Shown here: positions 26,823-35,764 of the stretch, one piece after another
Layout of the letters: the number at the start of each line of letters is the position of its first letter
Position numbering within the stretch: the stretch's first letter is position 1
NCBI GenBank assembly: GCA_030745755.1
Contig: JASLOA010000034.1
Location: 74,071 to 138,070 of the forward strand
DNA from: Kiritimatiellia bacterium
GTDB lineage: Bacteria > Verrucomicrobiota > Kiritimatiellia > UBA8416 > JABMPJ01
Length of the DNA stretch: 64,000 nt
Reading direction: 5' to 3'
Notes under the pieces: generated by a model
Databases searched by the model: none
Told to the model about the DNA's origin: nothing
What the model saw: only the letters and a program-made list of their open reading frames with translations
Translations under genes and position numbers: made by a program

Positions 26823-27986
26823 ATGAGTTGTCTCTTTCAGCGATGGCTTTCGGTTGATTCACGCAGTCTGCGATCGCAGTTTGGGATCGGCCTGCTCCTG
26901 TTTTTTGCTATTCCGGCACTTGCCATGTGGTATTTCACGCACGCGCAGGATGCGGGCGGGAGTGCCGGCCCCGCCTGGATCGTGCTCTTCACGCTGTTCG
27001 TGCTGATGCTTGCGGTGGCGGGATTTCTGCTCATGCGGCGGGGGCCGGTTCAGGTTGAGACGTTGCGCGACCGGCTTGAAAACGTGGTGCGGGCTGAATT
27101 GACGGATAGGGTGTCGGATGGCGCCTTGTCCGTTGCCAACGATGTGGAATCGATCAACGCATGCATGCGCGTCATTGTCGAGGAGTTGCGTTCGCATATC
27201 AATGAGGTCGAGAGTGAGCGTGGCCGCCTGAATGAAAACCTGATCCAGGCCGAGAAGATCGAGGGCCTCGGAACCATGGCCACGGGCGTGGCACACGACT
27301 TCAACAACCTGATTGCGGCGGTCATGGGGAACGCCAGCATTGTTGTCAGCAGTATGGCTGCCGATAGCCCGACCCGCGACAATGTATTGCAGATTCAGGC
27401 CTCCGCGGCGCAGGCCGTCGAGTTGACCAATAAGATAGCCCTCTACTCCGGGCATTGCCGTTTTGATGGTGCACCGGTGAAGCTCAGTTCACTGGTGGAA
27501 GAGAATCGGGAGGCGATTGAGACCCTCGTGTTCAAAGGCGTGAAGGTCGAGTACCGCCTTGATGATGATATGCCGCTGATCTGTGGCGATCGCCACCAGC
27601 TTCAGCAGCTTCTGAGAGCGTTGGTCCAGAATGCATCCGAGGCCATCGTGAGCCGCGTGGGTGCGGTGACGGTTTCGACGGGCATGATGCTGTGCGATGC
27701 GGAGACGGTATCCAAGCTGATCCTGCACGAGAAGATCCCGCCGGGGCGGTACGCCTACCTGGAGGTGGCCGACGATGGAGCCGGACTTACGCAACAGGTA
27801 CGGTCACGTATGTGTGACCCGTTCTACTCCAGCAAGATCCGCGGTCAGGGCATGGGCCTCTCGGTTGTCCTGGGTGTGTCACGCGCCCACTCGGGCGGGG
27901 TTCTGGTTGAAAGCGTGGTGGATCACGGATCAGCCTTCCGCGTACTGTTTCCGTGCCCGAGCGCGTTGAATAACCGTGTGTCCTGA
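26823..27986 (+). CDS. Membrane sensor histidine kinase
   Basis: 387 residues. Two hydrophobic helices (about 20-40 and 53-72) with a very short loop, then a linker coil and the kinase: H-box GVAHDFNNL near 155, N-box LVQNASEAI near 270, D-box VADDGAGLTQQV near 310, G-box GQGMGLSVVLG near 345. The H-box with HDFNN marks the NtrB-like/HPK4 group. No periplasmic or PAS sensor domain is visible. It converges with a second HPK4 kinase (28000-29568), and no response regulator gene is adjacent, so the partner is unknown. Confidence 0.9.
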   Translation: MSCLFQRWLSVDSRSLRSQFGIGLLLFFAIPALAMWYFTHAQDAGGSAGPAWIVLFTLFVLMLAVAGFLLMRRGPVQVETLRDRLENVVRAELTDRVSDGALSVANDVESINACMRVIVEELRSHINEVESERGRLNENLIQAEKIEGLGTMATGVAHDFNNLIAAVMGNASIVVSSMAADSPTRDNVLQIQASAAQAVELTNKIALYSGHCRFDGAPVKLSSLVEENREAIETLVFKGVKVEYRLDDDMPLICGDRHQLQQLLRALVQNASEAIVSRVGAVTVSTGMMLCDAETVSKLILHEKIPPGRYAYLEVADDGAGLTQQVRSRMCDPFYSSKIRGQGMGLSVVLGVSRAHSGGVLVESVVDHGSAFRVLFPCPSALNNRVS

Positions 27987-27999
27987 GCCGCGGTGACGA

Positions 28000-29568
28000 T
28001 CAGCTGTCGTCCCTGCCCCCTCCTTCGACAGCCGCGCGGACGCTGTCCCGCAATGTGGCAATCGTGAAGGGTTTGTGAACGAACCCGGCCAGGCCCTTCT
28101 CGGTGAAGCGTGCAATGGCTTCGTCCTCGTCGTAGCCGCTGATGAGGAGGACCGGAGTATCACGCTTCAGAGCGCGTATGTGACGAAAGGTATCGGCTCC
28201 GTTGAGGCGGGGCATGGTCATATCCAGAAGCAAGAGTTGTATGTCATCGGCGTGCTCTTCAAAGACCTGCACCCCGGCGCGGCCATCTTCCGCGGTCAAC
28301 ACATCGAAGCCCAGCGTTTCAAGCATGCGTTTTCCGACGATCCGAACTGTCATCTCGTCGTCCACGAGCAGGGCGGTGCCGCTGCCCTGCCAACCGTCCG
28401 GTGAAGGCAGTGGACAGGTGGTCGGAGCGGGTCTGCTTCCGGTAGGGAAGTAGATGGTGACTGTGGACCCTTTCCCGGGGGTCGTCTTGACGTCGATGGC
28501 GCCGCCGTGACCCTTCAGAATTCCCAGCGTGGCTGCGAGACCAAGCCCGCGCCCCGTGAACTTGGTGGAAAAGAAGGGGTCAAACATGTGTGCGGTGGTT
28601 TCCTCATCCATGCCGCATCCCGTATCGTCTACTTCCAGGTAGACATAGGGGCCGGGTTCGATGGTGTCGCCGAGCAGCATGCCACTGACTCCCTGACTGT
28701 CAAGGTCGCGCATGCCGGTTGTGAGAGACACCTCCCCACTCCTGTCGTCAATAGCCTCAGAAGCATTGATGATCAGGTTCAGAACGATCTGCTGGATTTG
28801 TGCGGGGTCAGCGTCGATAGGCACCAGGTCGGCTGCCAGGTCCGACCGAAGCACGACGTTCTTGGTCACGGATAGCTGAAGCAGGCTGCTCATGCCGGTC
28901 ACAATGTCCGTCAGATTGAGCGGCTCGACCACGAAACGGCCTTTACCCGAGTAGGCCAGGAGCTGTTTACACAGTTCACTTGCCCTGCGAGACGTCTGGC
29001 GGATTGTTTCGAGATCTTCGCGTGCCGGGCTCGAGTCGTCCATGTCCATGAGCACGAGCTCGGCACTGCCCAGGATACCGCACAGCAGGTTGTTGAAGTC
29101 GTGTGCAATCCCGCCTGCAAGAACACCAAGACTCTCCAGTTTCTGCATATGCTGAATCTGTTTGTTGAGCTCCTCACGTTCACGCATGGCCTCTTTACGC
29201 TGGGTGATATCGAGGAATACGACAGCCATATGCATGGGGGCGGTCTGGAAGGCGTGTACCTCGTAGGCGCCCTTAATCTTTCCGTCGTCGTAGTTAATGT
29301 GTTCGGTCGACCAGGGGATGCCATCTTGCGCCGCCCGTCGGTACATCTTGGGGATTTCGGTATCGGCCAGTGGTGGGAAGGCCTCCTGGATGGTCTTCCC
29401 TACGAAGGCCGTGCAGTCGACACCCAGTACCGCGTTGGCACCTTCGTTGGCTGAAGCAAAGATCAGGTCATCGCCCTCGAGGCGGTAGGTCAACATGCCG
29501 ACCATGGGGTGCCCATCCGTGCCGGCCTGTGTGATGATATCGGTATTCAAGTGGACGGGTAATGTCAT
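28000..29568 (-). CDS. Hybrid sensor kinase: PAS, histidine kinase, receiver
   Basis: 522 residues, soluble. PAS-like domain at about 10-125, ending ITQRKEAMREREELN. Histidine kinase: H-box GGIAHDFNNLL with His156, N-box LIINASEAI near 265, D-box VDDTGCGMDEE near 315, G-box GRGLGLAATLG near 340. Receiver: LLVDDE near 400, phosphoacceptor LLLLDMTMPRLNG near 450, KPF near 500. The kinase is of the same HPK4 type as the one at 26823. Its stop faces that gene's stop 13 bp away. Output target unknown. Confidence 0.93.
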   Translation of the reverse strand: MTLPVHLNTDIITQAGTDGHPMVGMLTYRLEGDDLIFASANEGANAVLGVDCTAFVGKTIQEAFPPLADTEIPKMYRRAAQDGIPWSTEHINYDDGKIKGAYEVHAFQTAPMHMAVVFLDITQRKEAMREREELNKQIQHMQKLESLGVLAGGIAHDFNNLLCGILGSAELVLMDMDDSSPAREDLETIRQTSRRASELCKQLLAYSGKGRFVVEPLNLTDIVTGMSSLLQLSVTKNVVLRSDLAADLVPIDADPAQIQQIVLNLIINASEAIDDRSGEVSLTTGMRDLDSQGVSGMLLGDTIEPGPYVYLEVDDTGCGMDEETTAHMFDPFFSTKFTGRGLGLAATLGILKGHGGAIDVKTTPGKGSTVTIYFPTGSRPAPTTCPLPSPDGWQGSGTALLVDDEMTVRIVGKRMLETLGFDVLTAEDGRAGVQVFEEHADDIQLLLLDMTMPRLNGADTFRHIRALKRDTPVLLISGYDEDEAIARFTEKGLAGFVHKPFTIATLRDSVRAAVEGGGRDDS

Positions 29569-30161
29569 GACGGCCCTGCACTCTCAAGGAGATCGCCAAA
29601 CACCGCAGGTGCATGGGCATGAAGCTGTTTAAGCATTTGGGTGCACGCGCTGCGGATTTCCCACTGGGCATGGCGCGAACAACGCAAAGCGATGATGTGT
29701 CGGAACTCGCGGAAGTTGGCTGAGATTACCAGCTCGGTGGCACAGGCGTTTGGCAGCACAAAGCGGGCGTCTTCGTTGCGCAGGCCACGCGCTTTCCATT
29801 TGCCGTACATCCGCCCGATCGTCGCCATATCCGCGGCGAACTCGGCCCGGTCCTCCGCCGCAAGGGTGAGGGGGGTGACGTACTCGAAGTTCTCTTCCGT
29901 AACATAGCGCTGGCTTTTCTGGCAGACCGCCATAAGGCGGTGCCGCACAAGCTGGTGTGACATGGCACGAGAACAGCCGGAGATGCGGAAGGTGGCGTAG
30001 GCATGTTCGAGCGGTGTCTCATGACCCATGGTCAGAAGCTTGCCAATCAGAACGCCCGCACTGTCCCGCTCCTGAAGATCCTGGCTCTGGTAGCAGGTAC
30101 GCGCGGCCAACTCAATGACCTGCTCGGGCTCTGGCGTGATGGCAATCAGCTCAATCTGCAT
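29565..30161 (-). CDS. thyX: FAD-dependent thymidylate synthase ThyX
   Basis: 198 residues from the ATG at 30161; the longer frame to 30377 overlaps gcvT. Converts dUMP to dTMP with methylene-tetrahydrofolate and FAD. The ThyX motif reads RHRLMAVCQKSQRYV near 80, matching RHRxxSxxxxSxRY-like forms; the N-terminal core starts MQIELIAITPEPEQVIELAART. It overlaps the start of the hybrid kinase by 4 bp. The gene is divergent from gcvT, linking it to one-carbon supply. Confidence 0.92.
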   Translation of the reverse strand: MQIELIAITPEPEQVIELAARTCYQSQDLQERDSAGVLIGKLLTMGHETPLEHAYATFRISGCSRAMSHQLVRHRLMAVCQKSQRYVTEENFEYVTPLTLAAEDRAEFAADMATIGRMYGKWKARGLRNEDARFVLPNACATELVISANFREFRHIIALRCSRHAQWEIRSACTQMLKQLHAHAPAVFGDLLESAGPS

Positions 30162-30209
30162 GGCGAAGACCGTGTGCTTCCGCTCCGAGAGTCGCTTGGG
30201 CGATTCTGT

Positions 30210-30239
30210 TTGCGGACTCTGTGAGTGTGGGGATAGTAT
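30210..30239 (+). promoter_or_regulatory. Promoter of the gcv operon
   Basis: TTGCGG (30210-30215), 18-bp spacer, TAGTAT (30234-30239). A leader of about 50 bases with GAGAGGAAGAAAGGA follows before gcvT. No glycine riboswitch pattern was seen. Confidence 0.4.
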
Positions 30240-30294
30240 GCTGAAGTCCGGCCTATGTCGAGTCTTTGGGGAGAGGAAGAAAGGACGCTGAGCG

Positions 30295-31401
30295 ATGTCG
30301 CAACGTACCTGCCTGTATGACGTGCACGTGGCCCTGGGTGCCCACATGGGCCCGTTTGGCGGCTTCGAGATGCCCATCCAGTATTCCGGGATCGTGGCCG
30401 AGCACCAGGCCTGCCGCCAGGGGGCTGTTCTCTTTGATACATGTCACATGGGCGAATTCCTTGTTGAGGGCGCCGGTTCTGTGGCTGACTTGGACCAGCT
30501 TGTCAGCTGTCCGGTGGCCTCGCTCGAGTCCGGCCAGTGTCGCTACGGACTCATGTGCAGTCCTGACGGCGGAGTGATCGACGATCTGCTGGTCTACCGG
30601 CTTGATACCGAGCGGTTCATGCTCGTGGTCAATGCAGGCACGCAGGCCGATGATGCCGCGTGGATCGAGTCGCACCTGGGCGACACCACGACGTTCACCA
30701 ACCTGTCTGCCGATACCGCCAAGATCGACCTGCAGGGACCCGCTGCGCCCCGCATCGTACAGGGCCTTCTCGGCAACGTGTTGGGCGGCCTGAAATATTA
30801 CCGTTTCGTTCAGACCCTTTACCGTGGCGAGCCGGTCTTGCTAAGCCGAACGGGGTACACGGGGGAGATCGGGGTCGAACTCTACGCCGCGCCGGACCAG
30901 GCTATCGCGTTCTGGAACGAAGCGATGGCCCTTGGCGCCGAACCGGCCGGCCTCGGCGCGCGCGACACACTGCGCCTTGAGGCGGGCATGCCGCTTCACG
31001 GTCATGAGTTGACGACTGAACGCAACGCTGGGGAGGCCGGCTTTGCAAGGGCGATTGCGGATGACAAGACGTTCATCGGTTCGGACGTGGTGTGTGATGC
31101 CGCCAGGCGGAAGCAGGCCCTGGCCGGCATCCAGCTCGAGGGCCGGCGCGCCGCGCGGGCAGGCGATGCCTTGTGCGACGCATCCGGTTCCGATGTGGGC
31201 GTCGTAACCAGCGGAAGCTACGGGCCTTCTGTAGGCAGGGCCATTGCACTCGGCTATCTTGATGTTGGGTTGACGGAGCCCGGCACGGACCTGACGGTTC
31301 GCATGGCGCGCGGCGAGCTGGGTGGCCAGGTCGTGGCGTTGCCATTCTGGAAGAAAGGTACGGTCCGAAAGCGTATTGAAGGTTTCCTGAAACCGCGCTA
31401 G
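30295..31401 (+). CDS. gcvT: Aminomethyltransferase of the glycine cleavage system (T-protein)
   Basis: 368 residues. Transfers the aminomethyl carbon from lipoyl-H-protein to tetrahydrofolate with ammonia release. Motifs: VLFDTCHMGEF near 43, MLVVNAGTQADD near 106, SRTGYTGEIGVELYA near 184, LGARDTLRLEAGMPLHGHEL near 220, which marks the family. It heads gcvT-gcvH-gcvPA-gcvPB; gcvL (lipoamide dehydrogenase) is not in the window. Confidence 0.95.
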   Translation: MSQRTCLYDVHVALGAHMGPFGGFEMPIQYSGIVAEHQACRQGAVLFDTCHMGEFLVEGAGSVADLDQLVSCPVASLESGQCRYGLMCSPDGGVIDDLLVYRLDTERFMLVVNAGTQADDAAWIESHLGDTTTFTNLSADTAKIDLQGPAAPRIVQGLLGNVLGGLKYYRFVQTLYRGEPVLLSRTGYTGEIGVELYAAPDQAIAFWNEAMALGAEPAGLGARDTLRLEAGMPLHGHELTTERNAGEAGFARAIADDKTFIGSDVVCDAARRKQALAGIQLEGRRAARAGDALCDASGSDVGVVTSGSYGPSVGRAIALGYLDVGLTEPGTDLTVRMARGELGGQVVALPFWKKGTVRKRIEGFLKPR

Positions 31402-31442
31402 GGTTGTGATTGACAAATACGCAGATGAAACAGGTTTACGAT

Positions 31443-31542
31443 GTCATCCCGAGCTTGCCGAGGGATCTCCTTGGTGCCCAGTGAGTAGGAGATTCCCTCC
31501 GACAGGCTCAGGGCAGGCTCTCGGCTTCGCTCGGGATGACAG
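31443..31542. repeat. Composite dispersed repeat pair between gcvT and gcvH, tails inward
   Basis: A + copy (31443-31470, cttgccg variant) is followed after 17 bp by a - copy (31488-31542) interrupted by about 24 bp, with ctccgacaggctcagggcag partly duplicating repeat sequence. It sits inside the gcv operon, which keeps a strong ribosome binding site (AGGAGGGA) before gcvH. Confidence 0.8.
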
Positions 31543-31618
31543 TTACTTACTTCACGGACTTCTCAAGCAGGACACTAGTGTTCTTGATTTCCAGAGCAAG
31601 TAGGAGGGAGTATCGAAC

Positions 31619-31990
31619 ATGAGCCAGGACGATAGGAAGTACGCCACATCACACGAGTGGGCCAAACAGGATGGTGATCTAATCGTGGTCGGTATCAGTG
31701 ACCACGCTCAGCAGGAGCTGGGCGATATTACCTTCGTGGAACTGCCGCCCATGGGACAGGTCGTGGAGGCCGGTGATGAGTGTGGTGTGATTGAGTCGGT
31801 CAAGGCCGCAACCGATCTCTACGCCCCGGTAGGCGGCGAAGTGGTTGCGGTCAATGAGGCCCTCGAAGTCTCACCCGAGCTTATCAACCAGGATGTCTGG
31901 GAGGCCGGGTGGGTCCTCAAGCTCAAGCCGTCCAATCCGGGCGATATCGACGCCTTGATGTCCGCTGCTGACTACGACGCGACGGTGTAA
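31619..31990 (+). CDS. gcvH: Glycine cleavage system H-protein
   Basis: 123 residues. Lipoyl lysine is Lys62 in ESVKAATDLYAP. SHEWAKQDGDLIVVGISDHAQ marks the N-terminus. Normal length. Carries the aminomethyl group between GcvP, GcvT and lipoamide dehydrogenase. gcvPA starts 9 bp downstream. Confidence 0.97.
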   Translation: MSQDDRKYATSHEWAKQDGDLIVVGISDHAQQELGDITFVELPPMGQVVEAGDECGVIESVKAATDLYAPVGGEVVAVNEALEVSPELINQDVWEAGWVLKLKPSNPGDIDALMSAADYDATV

Positions 31991-31999
31991 GGATCGCCT

Positions 32000-33379
32000 A
32001 TGAGTTTTGTCGCCAACACTCCCGCACAGCGTGAAGAGATGCTCAGGGCGTGTGGTGTCTCCTCGGTCGATGAGCTGTTCGCCGATATCCCCGCGAGTGT
32101 GGCCCCGAAGTCATTCCGGCTGCCGCCGGGAGCATCCGAGCACGAGGTGCTGACCTATTTTCAGCAGCTTGCCGAACGCAACTATGCGCAGCTGACGGTC
32201 TTCCTGGGCGGGGGTGTTTACGATCATTTCATTCCGTCGGCGGTTGACGCTCTCGCATCGCGCGGCGAGTTCTTTACGGCATATACACCCTATCAGCCGG
32301 AGCTGTCGCAGGGCACACTGCAGGCCATCTACGAATACCAGACACATATCTGTCGGCTGACCGGAATGGATGCGGCCAATGCATCAATGTACGATGGGGG
32401 AACAGCGATCTACGAGGCTTGCCAGATGGCATTGCACACGACTCGGCGCTCTCGCATTGTCGTGGATGAGGGCGTGAATCCTGTCTACCGCAAAATGCTC
32501 TACTCCTATACGGCCAACCTGGATATCGACTTCACCGAAGTTCCTACAAGTCACGGCGCCTGTCACCGTGAGCTGATTGAGCAGACAGTGGGCGACGATG
32601 TGGCGGCGGTCATTCTACAGAATCCCAATTTCTTTGGCGTGGTCGATAACCACGAGGATGTCGTGGCGCGTTGTCATGAACGGGGCAGTCTCGTGATCCA
32701 GTCGGTCTATCCGGTGGCCATGGCTCTGCTCAAGCCTCCCGGTGAGATAGGCGTGGACATTGCCGTAGGCGAGGGACAGTCACTCGGTAACCCGCTGGCG
32801 TTTGGTGGCCCCTACCTGGGGTTCATGGCTACGAACAGGAAACTGGTCCGCAAGATGCCCGGGCGCATTGTGGGGCGCACGCTGGATCGGGAGGGGCGCG
32901 AGGCATTCGTGCTCACGCTGCAGGCGCGTGAACAGCACATCCGGCGCGAGAAGGCCACCTCGAACATCTGCACCAATGAGGCGCTCTGCGCGCTGCGGGC
33001 GCACATGTACCTCAGTCTCGTGGGTAAAGAGGGCATGCGGGAAGTCGCGCAGCTGTGTCATGCCAAGGCCGAGTACGCGAAGTCGCGGTTCAAGACCATT
33101 CCCGGGGTACGTGTCATGGAGACCAACCCGACATTCAACGAGTTCACGGTGCGTCTGCCCGCCGACGCCGGAGTGATCGCCGGTCGACTGGTTGAGCGTG
33201 GCATTGCGCCAGGGCTACCGCTTGGGAGGTACTACCAGGGGATGGAGAACTACTTGCTGGTAGCGGTTACGGAAAAACGCACCAAGGCCGAGATCGGCAA
33301 CTTTGCGGAGGTGCTCGAGGAAGTGCTGGCACATTATTGGGATTTTGAGGAAGAGCACAGCGAACGGATCGAAGTGTAA
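32000..33379 (+). CDS. gcvPA: Glycine dehydrogenase (decarboxylating) subunit 1
   Basis: 459 residues, the N-terminal half of P-protein in the two-subunit form. Motifs: FLGGGVYDHFIPSAVDAL near 70, TPYQPELSQGTLQAIYEYQ near 98, SMYDGGTAIYEA near 130. It decarboxylates glycine together with GcvPB, which carries the pyridoxal phosphate. Normal length for the family. Confidence 0.96.
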   Translation: MSFVANTPAQREEMLRACGVSSVDELFADIPASVAPKSFRLPPGASEHEVLTYFQQLAERNYAQLTVFLGGGVYDHFIPSAVDALASRGEFFTAYTPYQPELSQGTLQAIYEYQTHICRLTGMDAANASMYDGGTAIYEACQMALHTTRRSRIVVDEGVNPVYRKMLYSYTANLDIDFTEVPTSHGACHRELIEQTVGDDVAAVILQNPNFFGVVDNHEDVVARCHERGSLVIQSVYPVAMALLKPPGEIGVDIAVGEGQSLGNPLAFGGPYLGFMATNRKLVRKMPGRIVGRTLDREGREAFVLTLQAREQHIRREKATSNICTNEALCALRAHMYLSLVGKEGMREVAQLCHAKAEYAKSRFKTIPGVRVMETNPTFNEFTVRLPADAGVIAGRLVERGIAPGLPLGRYYQGMENYLLVAVTEKRTKAEIGNFAEVLEEVLAHYWDFEEEHSERIEV

Positions 33380-33380
33380 C

Positions 33381-34832
33381 ATGAGCGTGGTATTTGAAAG
33401 ATCGGTTCCTGGACGCCGTGGCGTGCGACTGCCGGGATGCGATGTGCCCCTTGCGGAGGCCATACCGGAGAAGTGCCTGCGTGAGCGCTCGGCCGAGCTG
33501 TGTGAACTGTCCGAGCTGGATGTGGTGCGGCATTTCACCGGTCTTTCACGACTGAATTTCGGTGTCGATACCGGGTTCTACCCACTCGGGTCCTGCACGA
33601 TGAAGTACAACCCGCGGGTCTCGGAACGGATTGCCGGTCTGGCAGGCTTCTCGCAGCTCCACCCGTTCCTGCCTCAGTTACGTTCCGGCGGGATGCTCAC
33701 CCAGGGCGCACTCCAGCTGCTCTACGAGCTGGAGCATGTGCTTTGCGAGATTACCGGCATGGAAGCCTTTACGCTCCAGCCCTTGGCGGGCGCGCATGGC
33801 GAACTGACAGGTATGATGTTGATCGCGGCCTATCATCGCGATAAGGGCAACCGAAGGCAGACAGTCCTGATTCCCGACGAAGCTCACGGGACCAACCCAT
33901 CCAGTGCCGCGATTACCGGCTACCGAACCGTACCTGTGCCTACGGACACCACCTCGGGCCGACTGGATCTTGAAGCGCTCGAGGCGCTGATCGATGACGA
34001 AACGGCAGCGATCATGCTGACCAACCCGAATACGCTTGGCATTTTCAACAGCGATATCGAGAGAGTTGTGGAGCTGGCCCACGCGCGCGATGCCCTGGTC
34101 TACTACGACGGGGCCAACCTGAATGCTATCCTGGGCAAGTTTCGACCGGGCGATGCCGGGATCGATGTGATGCATGTCAACGTCCACAAGACCTGCGCCA
34201 CGCCGCACGGCGGTGGCGGCCCGGGCGCTGGACCGGTGGGAGTGCGGAAGCATCTCGTACCGTTCCTGCCCATCTCACGGATCCAGAAGCGGCAGGACAA
34301 CTCGTACATGCTCGACTACGATCAACCCAAGAGCATCGGGTATGTTGCGCCGTTCTACGGGAACTTCTCCATCCTGGTGCGCGCCTATGCCTACATCAAG
34401 CTGTTGGGTGGAGAGGGACTGGTAGAGGTCAGCGAGAACGCCGTCCTGAATGCCAATTACGTGATGCAGGCGCTCAAGGAGCGTTACGCCTTGCCCTATG
34501 ACCGTACGTGCATGCACGAATGCGTGCTGTCGGCTTCACGACAGGCCGAGAAAGGGGTGCACGCGATTGACATTGCAAAAGCACTGATCGATCGAGGCTA
34601 TCACCCGCCCACTGTCTACTTCCCGCTCATCGTCAAGGAGGCCATGATGATTGAGCCGACCGAGACGGAGAGCAAGGAAACGCTTGATGCCTTCATCAGT
34701 GCCATGCTGGAAATCGCGGATGAAGCCGAGCAGAATCCCGATGCGTTTGCCCAGCTCCCGAAGAACGCTCCGGTCTGCCGCCCGGACGAAGTCAAGGCAG
34801 CCCGCGATATGGATGTCTGCTACGACATCTAG
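33381..34832 (+). CDS. gcvPB: Glycine dehydrogenase (decarboxylating) subunit 2
   Basis: 483 residues from the ATG at 33381, one base after the gcvPA stop; the longer frame overlaps gcvPA. It holds the pyridoxal-phosphate lysine in NVHKTCATPHGGGGPG near 269, plus LGSCTMKYNPRV near 65 and QPLAGAHGELTG near 134. Catalytic subunit pairing with GcvPA. It is the last gene of the operon; a repeat-filled gap follows. Confidence 0.97.
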   Translation: MSVVFERSVPGRRGVRLPGCDVPLAEAIPEKCLRERSAELCELSELDVVRHFTGLSRLNFGVDTGFYPLGSCTMKYNPRVSERIAGLAGFSQLHPFLPQLRSGGMLTQGALQLLYELEHVLCEITGMEAFTLQPLAGAHGELTGMMLIAAYHRDKGNRRQTVLIPDEAHGTNPSSAAITGYRTVPVPTDTTSGRLDLEALEALIDDETAAIMLTNPNTLGIFNSDIERVVELAHARDALVYYDGANLNAILGKFRPGDAGIDVMHVNVHKTCATPHGGGGPGAGPVGVRKHLVPFLPISRIQKRQDNSYMLDYDQPKSIGYVAPFYGNFSILVRAYAYIKLLGGEGLVEVSENAVLNANYVMQALKERYALPYDRTCMHECVLSASRQAEKGVHAIDIAKALIDRGYHPPTVYFPLIVKEAMMIEPTETESKETLDAFISAMLEIADEAEQNPDAFAQLPKNAPVCRPDEVKAARDMDVCYDI

Positions 34833-34914
34833 CGTGCTGCACCTCAACTGTTGTTTCGGAATACGTAGGCTGCTGTCATTCCGGGCTCCTCCTGGTGACA
34901 CAACGCCACGAATG

Positions 34915-34986
34915 GTCATGCCGAGCGAAGCCGAGGCATCTCCGCCCTACCATGAGACAGAGATCCCTCGGCAAGCTCGGGATGAC
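34915..34986. repeat. Dispersed repeat pair, tails inward, with degenerate neighbours
   Basis: A + copy (34915-34943) and a - copy (34959-34986) are separated by 15 bp. Degenerate relatives flank it: gtcattccgggctcctcctgg at about 34875 and a partial cgggatgac at about 35053. They fill the gap between gcvPB and the convergent ferredoxin gene. Confidence 0.75.
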
Positions 34987-35105
34987 CGTCACCGGCTCTT
35001 CTCCCGTATGTGTCTATACCCGCGAGCCAACCGGCTTGCCGGTGGTTTCCTCGGGATGACACACGAATTGGCGGAGCCTATCTGTGACAGAGTTCGCCGG
35101 GTCCC

Positions 35106-35294
35106 TCATTCGTCGAGCACTATCGCGTCGACAGGGCAGTGCTCAGCGGCATCACGGCAGCTATCCTCTTCCCCCGCGGGGACCTCATCCCCAATGACAA
35201 CAGCCAGGTCTCCCTCCATCTCGAAGACCGCGGGACAGGCATCCGGACACAGTCCACAGCCTACGCAGGCATCAGCATCTATTGTGGCCTTCAT
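35106..35294 (-). CDS. 4Fe-4S ferredoxin
   Basis: 62 residues from the ATG at 35294; CGGGAGA lies 5 bp upstream. Cysteines: C10-x2-C13-x2-C16-x3-C20 in DACVGCGLCPDACP, and C46 and C53 (DSCRDAAEHCP). Only one complete 4Fe-4S motif can form (C10, C13, C16, C53); C20 and C46 may form a disulfide as in single-cluster ferredoxins. An electron carrier; its partners are not visible. Very acidic. Confidence 0.93.
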   Translation of the reverse strand: MKATIDADACVGCGLCPDACPAVFEMEGDLAVVIGDEVPAGEEDSCRDAAEHCPVDAIVLDE

Positions 35295-35339
35295 GGGCAT
35301 CTCCCGTGATTTAACACTATCAGTGCAAACGACTTGGAA

Positions 35340-35368
35340 ACTCTAGCAAGGGAACGGCTGACTGGCAA
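35340..35368 (-). promoter_or_regulatory. Sigma-70-type promoter of the ferredoxin gene
   Basis: On the - strand TTGCCA (35368-35363), 17-bp spacer, TAGAGT (35345-35340), about 45 bp before the start codon. Confidence 0.45.
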
Positions 35369-35379
35369 GTCACCTGGGG

Positions 35380-35760
35380 AAAAATCCCATGTGCACAAGT
35401 TGTTAATAACTTCGGCTGCCCGCGAGCAGGCGAAGCTGTCGCCCTTTATTGCCGTATTATGAGACGTAGCCCCTGTGCAACCTGTATCTGTGCCTCAATG
35501 TGCACACTGTTGCGTGTTGTCCAAGTGGTAACATGTTCATAATCAGCAGGTTAGAGTCTATGGCGTTCACAATGCGCAGATGTGAAGCTTGGAGGTGAGC
35601 TCGGCTCCCCCACCTGCAGCGGAGGATAGGGTTGTGGGGTGATGAACCCGAAAAGGGCCGCAGAAAATAGGGGTTAATAACTCCGCTATACACAAGCCAC
35701 TGAAGATGTGCAGTTTACGGTGATTTGTGGGGGTTTCAGGTTGGGTGCGGCTCAGCAAAT
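35380..35760. other. Non-coding stretch with DnaA-box-like sites
   Basis: No credible gene between the ferredoxin and tsaB. It holds TGTGCACAA (35390-35398), TGTGCACAC (35499-35507) and CTATACACA (35686-35694), each one or two mismatches from the DnaA box TTATNCACA or its complement, and two copies of gttaataact (35402-35411, 35673-35682). It is less GC-rich than its neighbours. It could be an origin, a DnaA-binding site or only AT-rich intergenic DNA. Confidence 0.3.
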
Positions 35761-35764
35761 CCGG

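Noticed and set aside
30162-30294. Glycine riboswitch upstream of gcvT
   Set aside because: The leader is short and lacks the conserved GGAGA/paired aptamer pattern; only a promoter and ribosome binding site were found.
35457-35758. Small frames in the DnaA-box-like stretch (78 and 63 residues on the - strand)
   Set aside because: No ribosome binding site, no recognisable domain, and atypical composition; treated as non-coding.
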